NCBI RefSeq assembly: GCF_003034995.1
Contig: NZ_PZKF01000029.1
Span: 1 to 34,898 of the forward strand
Length of the DNA: 34,898 nucleotides
Direction of reading: 5' to 3'
Source of the DNA: Phaeovulum veldkampii DSM 11550
Lineage (GTDB): Bacteria; Pseudomonadota; Alphaproteobacteria; Rhodobacterales; Rhodobacteraceae
The notes under the pieces were generated by a model that was given only the letters and a program-made list of their open reading frames with translations, ran no database searches and was not told where the DNA came from. Position 1 is the first letter of the stretch; each line of letters begins with the position of its first letter. This document shows positions 21,493 through 29,156 of the stretch, in pieces. The position numbers and the translations under genes were made by a program.

Positions 21493-22026
21493 TCACACGT
21501 CCAAAAGCTGCTCAATTTGACGCGTGGCCTCGGCCAGCACATCGGGTTGCGCAGCCTCGAACGCATCACGTGTCGCGTCCTGCACCATCTCCTTCGGGAT
21601 GGCCGGCCCGAACATTTTCCGTATCGGCAGCCGGGCACTCCCCTCGCGCACGAAGGCGTTGCCCGCCAGCGACCCGACGAGGAAGGCACTGTCAAACCTC
21701 TGCCAGCGGCCCCAGGGCTTGGCGCGCACGCCGTAGGCAAACTGCCGTGGGCTGAAATGCGACAGGCCCAGATAGTCGCCGCGGGCCTCGATCGTGTAGG
21801 TCAGGTTAGAGAACGTCGATCGGATCGAGCGTGTCTCACGATTGATGAGCGCGGCCTTCGCACCTGTTTGTTGCCGCAGGGCACGGCGCACCTGGGTGCG
21901 GACCTTGTTGCCCTCGCTGTTCAGCGCACGATTGAAGGCGCGGGTTGCCGCCTGTTCACCCAGTCGGGCCACGGCGGCTTCGAAGTGAATGCGGGTCTGA
22001 TCGAGATCGCGGATGATGACATTCAC
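21493..22026 (-). CDS. Minor tail protein Z-like
   Basis: A 177-aa protein starting (G/V)NVIIRDLDQTRIHFEAAVA. Its helical N-terminus with ATRAFNRALNSEGNKVRTQV, then ALINRETRSIRS and the C-terminal IPKEMVQDATRDAFEAA match the lambda minor tail protein Z/gpZ family, which acts late in tail completion. GTG 22026 has GGAGG 8 nt upstream; the frame extends further without a good start. It sits about 13 kb away from the tail operon, next to the methylase and toxin genes. Confidence 0.6.
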   Translation of the reverse strand: MNVIIRDLDQTRIHFEAAVARLGEQAATRAFNRALNSEGNKVRTQVRRALRQQTGAKAALINRETRSIRSTFSNLTYTIEARGDYLGLSHFSPRQFAYGVRAKPWGRWQRFDSAFLVGSLAGNAFVREGSARLPIRKMFGPAIPKEMVQDATRDAFEAAQPDVLAEATRQIEQLLDV

Positions 22027-22104
22027 GGACCCTGCCTCCCACGCGCACGACACCGAGTATATCGTTTTTATAGCCCTGGAAAATTTATCTGTCTCGCCTT
22101 CCGA

Positions 22105-22129
22105 TGTCCCGCTGAAAAGTGTCCCGCTG
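22105..22129. repeat. Tandem TGTCCCGCTG pair
   Basis: TGTCCCGCTG occurs at 22105-22114 and 22120-22129 (15-bp period). Another identical copy lies at 21429-21438, and a near copy (TTGTCCCGCTTGG) at about 21478, so the unit brackets the minor-tail-like gene. No function is known. Confidence 0.6.
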
Positions 22130-22165
22130 TAGCGAAAGGGGTTGACAGACTTCAAGACAACCCGA

Positions 22166-22203
22166 TTGCGCTGGCCAAGGCTTTCCGGTAATATTGCCGG
22201 AAA
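22166..22203 (+). promoter_or_regulatory. Promoter and palindromic operator of the VapBC-type locus
   Basis: A -35-like TTGCGC (22166-22171) and a -10 TAATAT (22189-22194) are separated by 17 bp. A 22-bp near-perfect palindrome, TTTCCGG at 22182-22188 and CCGGAAA at 22197-22203 around AATATT, covers the -10 box and ends just before the RBS. This is the usual layout for autorepression by an antitoxin-toxin complex. Confidence 0.65.
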
Positions 22204-22214
22204 TAGGAGCGATC

Positions 22215-22496
22215 ATGAGCACAAGTCAGTCCAACACGACCCAATGGCGTAAGCGCCAAGCGGCACTTGGCTTCGTTCGGGTCGAGGTCCAAGTGCGCAA
22301 AGAAGATGCCAGCTTGGTGCGAGAGATTGCCAACGCACTTGGCGATCCAGCGCGCCACGACGCAACCCGCGCAATCTTGCGCCAAAAGATCACACGTTCG
22401 CCTTCCAAAAGCTTCAAGGCGCTTCTTGCATCTGCGCCCTTGGAGGGTATCGAGCTTGATCGTCCAAGCGATTTCGGTCGTGAGATTGATTTGTGA
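22215..22496 (+). CDS. VapB-like antitoxin
   Basis: A 93-aa protein (MSTSQSNTTQWRKRQAALGF). A short strand (FVRVEVQVRKED) followed by two helices (ASLVREIANALG) suggests a ribbon-helix-helix-type DNA-binding fold, and the C-terminal LEGIELDRPSDFGREIDL resembles toxin-wrapping tails. Its TGA overlaps the toxin's GTG (GTGA). ATG 22215 has AGGAG 5 nt upstream; the longer ATG 22194 start lies inside the operator. It neutralises and co-represses with the PIN toxin downstream. Confidence 0.7.
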   Translation: MSTSQSNTTQWRKRQAALGFVRVEVQVRKEDASLVREIANALGDPARHDATRAILRQKITRSPSKSFKALLASAPLEGIELDRPSDFGREIDL

Positions 22497-22906
22497 GTTA
22501 CCTGATCGACACCAACGTCATCTCCGAGCTGCGCAAAGGCGACCGATGCGACCCGGCGGTTGCCGCCTGGTGGGCAAAGGTGGACGAGGATGAACTCTGG
22601 ACCAGCGCGCTCGTTCTCGGCGAAATTCGGAGGGGCATCGAACTTGCAAGGCGCCGCGACCCGCAAAAAGCAAAAGCTTTGGAAGCGTGGTTGGAAGAAG
22701 TTATCTCCGGATTTGGCGACCGCGTTCTGCATGTAGATGCGCAAGTTGCCGATGAATGGGGACGGATGAATGCTATTCGACCGCTGCCTGTCATCGATGC
22801 TCTACTTGCCGCCACCGCGAGAGCCAATGGTCTCATCTTTGTCACCCGCAACGGAGCGGATGTTCAGGGCGTTGGCGTCGACATCCTGAATCCTTTCGAA
22901 GACTGA
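22493..22906 (+). CDS. VapC-like PIN-domain toxin
   Basis: A 137-aa PIN-domain ribonuclease. Acidic active-site residues are D6 (YLIDTNVISEL), E44 (LVLGEIRRGIE) and D102 (PVIDALLAATA), and the C-terminal LIFVTRNGADV segment is typical. VapC toxins cut tRNA or rRNA; the target cannot be inferred here. It begins with GTG overlapping the antitoxin stop. The protein is full length, so the pair is probably active. Confidence 0.85.
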   Translation: MSYLIDTNVISELRKGDRCDPAVAAWWAKVDEDELWTSALVLGEIRRGIELARRRDPQKAKALEAWLEEVISGFGDRVLHVDAQVADEWGRMNAIRPLPVIDALLAATARANGLIFVTRNGADVQGVGVDILNPFED

Positions 22907-22929
22907 GGAAGCACGACGCCATCACCACG

Positions 22930-23340
22930 CTATGTCGGCGTCTCGCTGCGGGCGCCAATAGCGAACTTCAGCCCGCCAAGCCAAGCCGCAAAGGTTTCCT
23001 CGGACATCAAGCCAGAGGCCAAGTCTTCCATCGCCCTGACGCCGTCGAGAGGATCCGGACGCAAGCCAAAGCCATTCAGGCGCAGAAACGTGGCAGAAGT
23101 CACAAAGGCCGTCCGCTTGTTGCCGTCGACAAAGGCATGCGCCTTCGCGATCCCAAATGAATATGCCGCAGCAATTTCCTCAAGGCTCGGCTCGCCATAG
23201 GCCGCCTTGTTGCGGGGACGCTCCATCGCGGCCTCGAGAAGCTGGATGTCGCGCATGCCTGACGCACCGCCGTGGCGCGCGATTTGGCGATCATGGATGA
23301 TCAGAACCGCCTGCAACGGCACCCACACCGGCTCGCTCAC
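22930..23340 (-). CDS. Doc-type (death-on-curing) Fic toxin
   Basis: A 136-aa protein. The Fic/Doc core HAFVDGNKRT is at 68-77, and the conserved GMRDIQLLEAAMERP and AYGEPSLEEIAAAYSFGI lie before it. Doc phosphorylates and inactivates EF-Tu in phage P1. The start is a GTG overlapping the antitoxin's TGA (GTGA). It is convergent with the VapC-like gene, 23 nt away. It appears full length and catalytically complete. Confidence 0.85.
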   Translation of the reverse strand: MSEPVWVPLQAVLIIHDRQIARHGGASGMRDIQLLEAAMERPRNKAAYGEPSLEEIAAAYSFGIAKAHAFVDGNKRTAFVTSATFLRLNGFGLRPDPLDGVRAMEDLASGLMSEETFAAWLGGLKFAIGARSETPT

Positions 23341-23561
23341 GCAAGCGCCTGCAGCATGTCACGGTTTTCGTCCATGACGATTTGCGCTGCAGCGAGAGCT
23401 GCGGCCAACTCAGGGTTCTGAAGCGTGATCTTCAGGCTGCCATCGTCGCCACGCACCAAGTAGACCGTGTCCCCTTCGCGGGCATCAAGGGCCGCCAGCA
23501 TCTCAGCCGACAGCGTAACCACGGCTGAGTTGCCGACTTTGCGGATGCGGGTTTCGAACAT
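23337..23561 (-). CDS. AbrB/MazE-type antitoxin of the Doc toxin
   Basis: A 74-aa protein starting MFETRIRKVGNSAVVTLSAE. The KVGNSAVVTLSAEML strand-helix and the following EGDTVYLV and GSLKITLQNP are the AbrB/MazE fold; the rest (ELAAALAAAQIVMDENRDML) is a helical tail for binding the toxin. P1 Doc is paired with Phd, of a different fold, so this is a cross-family pair, a combination I recall as common in alphaproteobacteria. ATG 23561 has GAGGAGG upstream. Confidence 0.8.
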   Translation of the reverse strand: MFETRIRKVGNSAVVTLSAEMLAALDAREGDTVYLVRGDDGSLKITLQNPELAAALAAAQIVMDENRDMLQALA

Positions 23562-23587
23562 GGCAGACCTCCTCGTGAATACATCGG

Positions 23588-23616
23588 TATATACAGAATT
23601 TGGGCCATAGATGCAA
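23588..23616 (-). promoter_or_regulatory. Promoter of the AbrB-Doc operon with GTATATAC palindrome
   Basis: On the minus strand a -35-like TTGCAT (23611-23616) and -10 TATATA (23588-23593) are 17 bp apart and precede the antitoxin start by 26 bp. An 8-bp palindrome GTATATAC (23587-23594) lies over the -10 box and may be the operator. Confidence 0.55.
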
Positions 23617-23653
23617 GGTCAGGCGCCGCACCAGCCCAGCACGGCGCCCAGCA

Positions 23654-24079
23654 TCAAACCGTCTGCTCAATGACGTACTCCATCGACCGCTTGCGCGGCA
23701 CGGTCCGGCCGTTGAGCTTCCAGACGATCACGGCCAGCCCATACTCGTGCCGTCGGTTGGCGGCAGAACGGCTGATGCCGTGGTGCCAGCTGATTTTCTT
23801 CCAGGCGTCGCGGTTGGCCCGCGCCCAGAGGATTTCGCCGATGTCCTTGTCCACCCACCGCAGCCAGAGCATCGCCTCATCGGCCTGCGTGATCATCCGT
23901 GGCGATGGCAGCGGTTTTTTCATCCGTGGCTCCTGCTCGACTTGGTCGGCGAAGGTTGAGACGTATTCCGGCCAAGCGCTGACGTAACCCTGTGGGCGGA
24001 CCGGCGGCATGGACCGCATGACGTCTGCCGCAAGGTCCAGCCGGTCGGCCACCATTGCCCGTGTCCATTCATCGGCCAT
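23654..24079 (-). CDS. DUF6362-like phage protein
   Basis: A 141-aa protein (MADEWTRAMVADRLDLAADV). VMRSMPPVRPQGYVSAWPEY, then MLWLRWVDKDIGEILWARAN and a helix-turn-helix-like SWHHGISRSAANRRHEYG are the pattern of DUF6362 proteins in alphaproteobacterial phages. The HTH and its position at the end of the early operon suggest a DNA-binding regulator or packaging-related protein; the role is not established. Its ATG overlaps the previous gene's end by 11 nt. Confidence 0.65.
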   Translation of the reverse strand: MADEWTRAMVADRLDLAADVMRSMPPVRPQGYVSAWPEYVSTFADQVEQEPRMKKPLPSPRMITQADEAMLWLRWVDKDIGEILWARANRDAWKKISWHHGISRSAANRRHEYGLAVIVWKLNGRTVPRKRSMEYVIEQTV

Positions 24080-24278
24080 GACGCACCTCCCTTAGGGCTG
24101 GCAGCTTGCCATAAAGTTTCTCGCCCAGCTGGCGAACCAGTTCGCGTTCCGGCCAGGTGAGCCGATGATCGTCGAGCGAGACCGCAAGCATGTGCTGCTC
24201 ATGCCAGCCATCGCGCTTGACTTGATCAGGGTCACGGCGATTGCCGCCATAACCCTTGGGAGTGAAGCGCATACCCAT
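24069..24278 (-). CDS. Small hypothetical phage protein
   Basis: A 69-aa basic protein starting MGMRFTPKGYGGNRRDPDQV. The C-terminal helix SLDDHRLTWPERELVRQLGE looks like part of a helix-turn-helix or zinc-free DNA-binding domain. ATG 24278 overlaps the resolvase stop by one base (TGATG), so translation is coupled. I do not recognise the family. Confidence 0.55.
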   Translation of the reverse strand: MGMRFTPKGYGGNRRDPDQVKRDGWHEQHMLAVSLDDHRLTWPERELVRQLGEKLYGKLPALREVRHGR

Positions 24279-24814
24279 CAGGCCAGCCCTCCCTGCGTTT
24301 CGATTGCCCACAGCAAAATGGCGATGGCATCCGCCTCATTGTCATCGGTGGGGCTAAAGCCGCGCTTGTGGGCGGCGTCGATCATGGCCTGCTTGTTCGC
24401 ATTGCCGTGACCGGTGGCGTGGCGCTTGATGGTACCAACCGGCACGCCCTGGTATGGCACACCCCGCAGCTCCGCCCAGGTCTCCAGCGTGGCCATGAGG
24501 CCCCCATAAACGTGGGCTGCGTCCGTGCCTGCGTGCCGGCGCACTTCTTCAAAGTAGATTGCTTCGACCGGACCGGACAGGCGATCGATCTCAGAAAGCC
24601 AGTTGGTGAAACGCAGGTAGCGCATACCGCCACCATCGTAGCGGCCTGGCTTGAAGCTGACGGTTCCACTGGTGATCAGCCCATCAAAGCCACGGATAGC
24701 CCAGCCGGTTGTGGTGCCGAGATCAAGGGCAAGGATCGTGCGCGCGGGTTCTGCCGACATCGGCATTTTCGGGGTTGCGCCGACATCGGCGCTGGCGAGA
24801 GTCAGGTCAGCCAT
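24278..24814 (-). CDS. RuvC-like Holliday junction resolvase
   Basis: A 178-aa protein with the RNase H-fold active-site acids: D31 (ILALDLGTTTGWAI), E89/E90 (AIYFEEVRRH) and D157/D158 with D162 (TDDNEADAIAI). Phage RuvC-like enzymes cut Holliday junctions and branched DNA before packaging. It follows the primase gene in the early operon with a small ORF between. AGGAG lies 7 nt before ATG 24814. It is intact. Confidence 0.75.
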   Translation of the reverse strand: MADLTLASADVGATPKMPMSAEPARTILALDLGTTTGWAIRGFDGLITSGTVSFKPGRYDGGGMRYLRFTNWLSEIDRLSGPVEAIYFEEVRRHAGTDAAHVYGGLMATLETWAELRGVPYQGVPVGTIKRHATGHGNANKQAMIDAAHKRGFSPTDDNEADAIAILLWAIETQGGLA

Positions 24815-24924
24815 GGGTGGTCTCCTTTTCTGGTGGACTGCTCGGGGTGGTAGACGACGGCGGTCATGTGCTTGGCGGTGCGGGCCGCCGTCGTCGGATT
24901 GAATTGGAATGCTGGTGGCCTCAT
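24802..24924 (-). CDS. Small ORF linking primase and resolvase genes
   Basis: A 40-codon ORF (MRPPAFQFNPTTAARTAKHM). Its ATG overlaps the primase TGA (ATGA) and its TGA overlaps the resolvase start by 13 nt. It contains an 11-bp inverted repeat, GACGACGGCGG at 24853-24863 and CCGCCGTCGTC at 24885-24895, which could fold in the mRNA. Overlaps at both ends support a real translated gene or a coupling leader; composition alone is weak evidence. Confidence 0.4.
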   Translation of the reverse strand: MRPPAFQFNPTTAARTAKHMTAVVYHPEQSTRKGDHPWLT

Positions 24925-27863
24925 GGGTCGAGATCCTTCAGCCAATCGGGGGGTGGGGGCCTTGGGGGGCCTTCATTTTGAAGTCCCCACCTAGGCCCCC
25001 ATCCGTAAGCCTCTGTTTTTTCATCGCTTTGGGGGGCTTGGGGGCCTTGGGGGCCTTTTTCCGGGTCATCCCGGTCGTGCGCGTGCGCGCGCATGCGCGT
25101 GTGCGAAGGGGTCGAAATAGGCCCCCAAGCCCCCCAAGGCCCCCATTTGTTATTGTTTTCAGCATGTTGCCTGTGGGGGCCTTCCTTTTCGAGGCCCCCA
25201 CCTGAGGGCAAAGGCCCCCCAACCTCAGGTTGATTAGCTGCATTTGACGGCGACTCAACATCACAGAGCTCGAGTTGCCACCGTATCGTTTTGTGCAAGA
25301 CGCCAGCTTTCCGGACCCGAACGGCGCGTGTTTCGAGCCGGAACACCCGATCCCGCATGCGCGAAATCGACATGCCGAAAGCCGTTTTCTGAGCGTGATG
25401 GTTATTGCCGCTCATGGGCGGTGTCGGGTCACAGGCTATTGCAACATCGAACAAGTCCGCAGACCCGACCGGTGCCGTCCCAAACCGATCCCACCAGGCG
25501 GCGATGAAGGCGCTCCAGCCCGCGCCCTCGCTATCGGAGGCAGCCATCATGTCCTCGAGGTTGGTCAGAAACCCCGGGATGCCGGCCGTCTCCAGCACGC
25601 CCCCGATCACCTGCGCCCAGTTTTCATAGGAGCCGATGGTCTTGGTGCCACGCGGCTTACCTGCGGCAATCCAGGCCTGGCAGAGCGTCAGGCAGGCCGC
25701 CACGATGCGCGCACGGTTGGCACGGATCCAGACCATGAGGTCAGGATGGCGGAAGCCTGCACGCTGCCAGGGGCGCTCGACGTTTGCATCGAGCCGGATG
25801 CGCACAAGGCGGCGGGCCATCTCGTTCGAAAACTCGGGGTTGTTGCCCGTGGCGATCCACAGACAGCGGATCGGCAGCCGGGTCATCTCGGACTGCCCAA
25901 GAACGCGATCCTCCCAAAAGGGTGCAGTGAGCGCCGCGGCAACGGCCGAGCTATCGAGTTTGGCCCGCAGGTTATCGATCAGGATGATGGAGGGGATCTG
26001 GCGCAGCTTTGCGGTGACGCGCTTACGCCATTCCTCGTCGTCTCGTCCCTCGGTCATGACGCTGGCCCCGGTGCCGGTCAGGATCGTGGCCACGGCGTCA
26101 ACCATCAGCGTGGCCCCAGTGCCAGGCGTGGGCTTTTCGATCAGATGCAGCGGCGTGGGCCCGTCGACCATGCCGCGCAGGAAGCCAAGCAGCAGCAGCG
26201 CCACCACGTGGGCGCGCTCCGCCTCCCCGGTGAAGGGGAAGTCGCCGAAGAGGTCGTCGCAGATCAGCTCGCGGGCCGCAGTAATCTCCGCCTCTGTGGG
26301 GCGCTTCGGGATATCTGGCACGGTGAAGCCCGGTGCCGGGACGTAGAGCAGCCGCGCATCAGGATGATAGCCAGGCGCCGTGATCAGCGTGCCGCTGCGT
26401 CCGAAGACAGGCGTATTCACGATGCCCGTCAGCACCGGCAGCGCGGGATCGGGCGTGGCAAGCACCGATTTCACTGTTGCCACCGGCGGCGGCGCGGGCA
26501 GCAAATCTCCCTTGGCGTTTTCGCGTACCCACCGGGCCAGTCGCGCCAGCATGTGGCGCAGACGCTCTTCATTCAGGATCGTAGCGACAGGACGGCCTTC
26601 GTCATCGGGTACCACCCAGGTGGGTTGGCCTGCGAAGCGGAACACCCAGGGTGTTCGGTTCGAGGCCATGACCACGCTCCAGACCTGCGCCACGGCACGG
26701 CCAAGATCGCCCTCATCAGCGCGCAGGACGGGGATATCATTGCCGCTGCCTTGGTAATTCAGCGGCCGGTGCTGGCCAATTTGCAGCAGGGCGTCGGCAT
26801 CGACCTCCTGTTCAGTGGCCGAGATCAACTGTGCAATGGATGATGCTCCCGCCCGCAACAACATATCGTTGAAGTCCTCGCCCTCCTCAGGCGGGATTGC
26901 GATGGCGACATCGCGGCCCTGAGCGCGTAGGCGGCGAGCACTCGCCTCAGCCGCGCGCAACCCGGCGCCCGATGCATCATGATCGGCGAGGATCAGCACG
27001 CGCTGAGCCGCCGGCGGCAATTCCACCTGTTCAAGCCCTGAGGTGGAGAGCGTGGCCCAGACCGGCAGGTCTTGGCAGGCCGTCATCACCGCAAGGCCCG
27101 TTTCGATGCCTTCGCAGAGTGCGAGGCGACCATCTTTACCGATCGATGCCAACCGAACGGCGCCGCCTGCAATGCGGCCCAGCATCATCTTGGGCTTGGC
27201 AATCGGGGCTTTGCGCACCTCGTTCCCTTCCGTAACGAGGTAGGTGCGATGGAGGCCGATGACCTCGCCGCTGCGATCCCGCACTTGGCCCAGCAAGGCA
27301 GCATAGCCCGTCTTGGTTTCCCAATGGGTCAGATCACCATGGAACAGGAGGTCGCTGTCCGTCGGCAACTCCAAACCACGCCCTTGCAGGTACTGCGCGC
27401 CAGGCGTTTCCCTGATGGGCATCGCGCGCGACAGAATGTGGGCAATGTCCTGTGCAACATCACGTTTCGGCGCCGGTTTGGATACGGGTGCCTGACGAGA
27501 GGGGGCCCCTGGCAAAACGCCCGCTGTATCGGCGGCCTCAACGATCAGATCACGCCCAGTCAGACCTGTCCCTTCTTCGATCGTGCTGATCGGCCCGCCA
27601 CCTGCATTCCCATCAAAATCGATCCAGTCGCCGGCATGCGGACCGCGCAGGGCGATGACACAGGAGCCGGTGTTGCGCGGGGCCTCGCCGCGAATATTCG
27701 CCAGCCGCCATTCATCACCGACACGTTTGCCGTTCGGAAACAAAGGCGGCACCCAAGTCTCAGCGGTTTCGCGCAGACGCTGGACAATAAGGTCAAGATC
27801 GTAGCGTTGCGTTTCGCCATGGTTTGGGACGACGTCGTTAAGGTCGATGACCACTGCGCTCAT
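24921..27863 (-). CDS. Toprim primase-helicase
   Basis: A 980-aa replication protein. Residues 1-120 form the DNA-binding part (GSCVIALRGPHAGDWIDFDG). The Toprim domain has E251 (LALCEGIETGLAV) and D294/D296 (ILADHDASGAGL). A helicase-like AAA+ domain follows (EKPTPGTGATLM at about 560-580, IPSIILIDNLRAKLD, then LWIATGNNPEFSNEMARRL). The last about 95 residues are a low-complexity Gly/Pro/Trp tail (WGPWGAWGPIS, KGPQGPQAPQS). It primes and unwinds phage DNA. ATG 27863 has AGGAGG upstream. A large plus-strand frame antisense to it is not a gene. Confidence 0.8.
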   Translation of the reverse strand: MSAVVIDLNDVVPNHGETQRYDLDLIVQRLRETAETWVPPLFPNGKRVGDEWRLANIRGEAPRNTGSCVIALRGPHAGDWIDFDGNAGGGPISTIEEGTGLTGRDLIVEAADTAGVLPGAPSRQAPVSKPAPKRDVAQDIAHILSRAMPIRETPGAQYLQGRGLELPTDSDLLFHGDLTHWETKTGYAALLGQVRDRSGEVIGLHRTYLVTEGNEVRKAPIAKPKMMLGRIAGGAVRLASIGKDGRLALCEGIETGLAVMTACQDLPVWATLSTSGLEQVELPPAAQRVLILADHDASGAGLRAAEASARRLRAQGRDVAIAIPPEEGEDFNDMLLRAGASSIAQLISATEQEVDADALLQIGQHRPLNYQGSGNDIPVLRADEGDLGRAVAQVWSVVMASNRTPWVFRFAGQPTWVVPDDEGRPVATILNEERLRHMLARLARWVRENAKGDLLPAPPPVATVKSVLATPDPALPVLTGIVNTPVFGRSGTLITAPGYHPDARLLYVPAPGFTVPDIPKRPTEAEITAARELICDDLFGDFPFTGEAERAHVVALLLLGFLRGMVDGPTPLHLIEKPTPGTGATLMVDAVATILTGTGASVMTEGRDDEEWRKRVTAKLRQIPSIILIDNLRAKLDSSAVAAALTAPFWEDRVLGQSEMTRLPIRCLWIATGNNPEFSNEMARRLVRIRLDANVERPWQRAGFRHPDLMVWIRANRARIVAACLTLCQAWIAAGKPRGTKTIGSYENWAQVIGGVLETAGIPGFLTNLEDMMAASDSEGAGWSAFIAAWWDRFGTAPVGSADLFDVAIACDPTPPMSGNNHHAQKTAFGMSISRMRDRVFRLETRAVRVRKAGVLHKTIRWQLELCDVESPSNAANQPEVGGPLPSGGGLEKEGPHRQHAENNNKWGPWGAWGPISTPSHTRMRAHAHDRDDPEKGPQGPQAPQSDEKTEAYGWGPRWGLQNEGPPRPPPPDWLKDLDP
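24948..25220. repeat. GGGGGCC/GGCCCCC repeat array with alternating CG tract in the primase 3' end
   Basis: About a dozen G5-6CC or GGC5-6 units in both orientations, often joined by TT or AA (for example 25031-25055 and, inverted, 25120-25145). Between those two arms is a perfect 30-bp alternating purine-pyrimidine tract (25076-25105), prone to left-handed DNA. At 25173-25182 and 25192-25201 GTGGGGGCCT pairs with AGGCCCCCAC. All of this is in the primase reading frame and encodes its repetitive tail. Confidence 0.7.
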
Positions 27864-27872
27864 TTAGGCCTC

Positions 27873-29156
27873 CTACGCCAAGAGAAGAAGGCCGTGCTCA
27901 GCCCGAGTTATTGCGGTGTAGAGCCAGCGTTTTCTGTCATCGGGGGTGCGACCAAAGCCGTCGTCAAAAACGACGACATTGGACCATTGTGACCCTTGCG
28001 CTTTGTGGCAGGTGATCGCGTAACCCCAGCTGGATTGGATCAGCCGACGACATGCAATTGCTTCGCGGCGTTGCCGATCCGGATCGAAGCGAACGTGATC
28101 ATCAAATTCACCGCGCCAAAACTCCTGAACGCCAGGGACAAACAGGCCATCATCCGTTTGAACATTTGCTTGGAAAGCCCGGTCAGTGTGCGGATGCCCC
28201 TGCACATCAGACAGGGTTAGGAACATGCCATTGATCAACCCGAGATCGTGACGATTGCGCAGGCAGATGATCTTTTCGCCAGCTCCGCTCGGGTAGTCAG
28301 CGGTGAAACCAGCTGCCGTCTTCATGGCGGAGTTCAAGTGACGCCGCGTTGCGTGCGTTCCACAAATGACCTGTTCGCCCTGCAACATCTGGGCAGGACA
28401 AACCGCATGACGCGACATCTTCCAGACCTGGTCGTCGAAAGCTCCGAAGGGAATTTCCTGGCCGTGGCGGGCCATGGTCGCGAGCCGCAAGATCGGACTA
28501 TCCGCTGCCTGCCGATGGATTTCAGTCAGCATGACGTCTGGTACAGCTTGTGTAAAAAACCCAGTTCCTCGAACGGGTGCGAGTTGGCCTGGGTCACCGA
28601 GCACCAGGATGGGTTTACCAAAGGACAGAAGATCATGTGCCATGTCTTCGCCGACCATCGACACTTCATCGAGGACGAGGAGATCAGCGTCACGGAGCGC
28701 CGATTGTGAGTTCAACACAAACCGCAGTTCATGGATATGATCGAGCCGCTGTTTCAGCTGCGCAATCTGCGCCTGCGCAAACCCACGCTCACCAACACCC
28801 ATTCTGGGTAGGTCGCGTTCCAGAGCAGCCAACTCTTCCGTTGTGCGAGCAATCTCTTCGGGCGTGGCCTCCGATAAGCGATAAATCAGGCTGTGAATCG
28901 TTTGTGCGGGCGTTCCCTTTTGCGTCATGACGTGCACGGCTTTGCCGGTAAAGGCGGCAAAAAGAACACCACCGAGACCGCCCGGCGTCATAGGCTGGAG
29001 CCCAAGCGCGTCAATTGCCATCGATGTAATCGTGGTTTTGCCAGTCCCTGCATAGCCGAACGTCCGAAAAACCTGCTGTTTATGCGTGCGATGCAGAAAC
29101 CAATCGCGAATGCCCCGGATCGCTTTTGCTTGCGCCTCAGAAACGGTGATGCTCAT
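27873..29156 (-). CDS. RecD-like ATP-dependent helicase
   Basis: A 427-aa SF1B helicase. Walker A GYAGTGKTT is at 34-42; LLVLDEVSMVGEDM (Walker B) and FGKPILVLGDPGQLAPV follow. The C-terminal YAITCHKAQGSQWSNVVV is the UvrD-C2-like motif, with WLYTAITRAEHGLL after it. It moves 5' to 3' and probably works with the nuclease encoded just before it. ATG 29156 has GGAGGA 6 nt upstream and overlaps the nuclease stop (ATGA at 29153-29156). Confidence 0.85.
   Translation of the reverse strand: MSITVSEAQAKAIRGIRDWFLHRTHKQQVFRTFGYAGTGKTTITSMAIDALGLQPMTPGGLGGVLFAAFTGKAVHVMTQKGTPAQTIHSLIYRLSEATPEEIARTTEELAALERDLPRMGVGERGFAQAQIAQLKQRLDHIHELRFVLNSQSALRDADLLVLDEVSMVGEDMAHDLLSFGKPILVLGDPGQLAPVRGTGFFTQAVPDVMLTEIHRQAADSPILRLATMARHGQEIPFGAFDDQVWKMSRHAVCPAQMLQGEQVICGTHATRRHLNSAMKTAAGFTADYPSGAGEKIICLRNRHDLGLINGMFLTLSDVQGHPHTDRAFQANVQTDDGLFVPGVQEFWRGEFDDHVRFDPDRQRREAIACRRLIQSSWGYAITCHKAQGSQWSNVVVFDDGFGRTPDDRKRWLYTAITRAEHGLLLLA

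Noticed and set aside
21137-21496. 119-codon minus-strand frame after the minor-tail-like gene with GTGA overlap
   Set aside because: The overlap is suggestive, but the frame runs across the CGAAAC repeats and the hairpin, and the sequence has no protein-like pattern after the first 15 residues.
24948-25220. G-rich repeats as a CRISPR array
   Set aside because: The units are short, overlapping and in both orientations without unique spacers of constant length, and they lie inside a coding frame.
25275-26843. Large 522-codon plus-strand frame opposite the primase
   Set aside because: It is antisense to a strong primase gene with Toprim and helicase motifs, and its translation is a Gly/Arg/His-rich mixture typical of GC-rich shadow frames.
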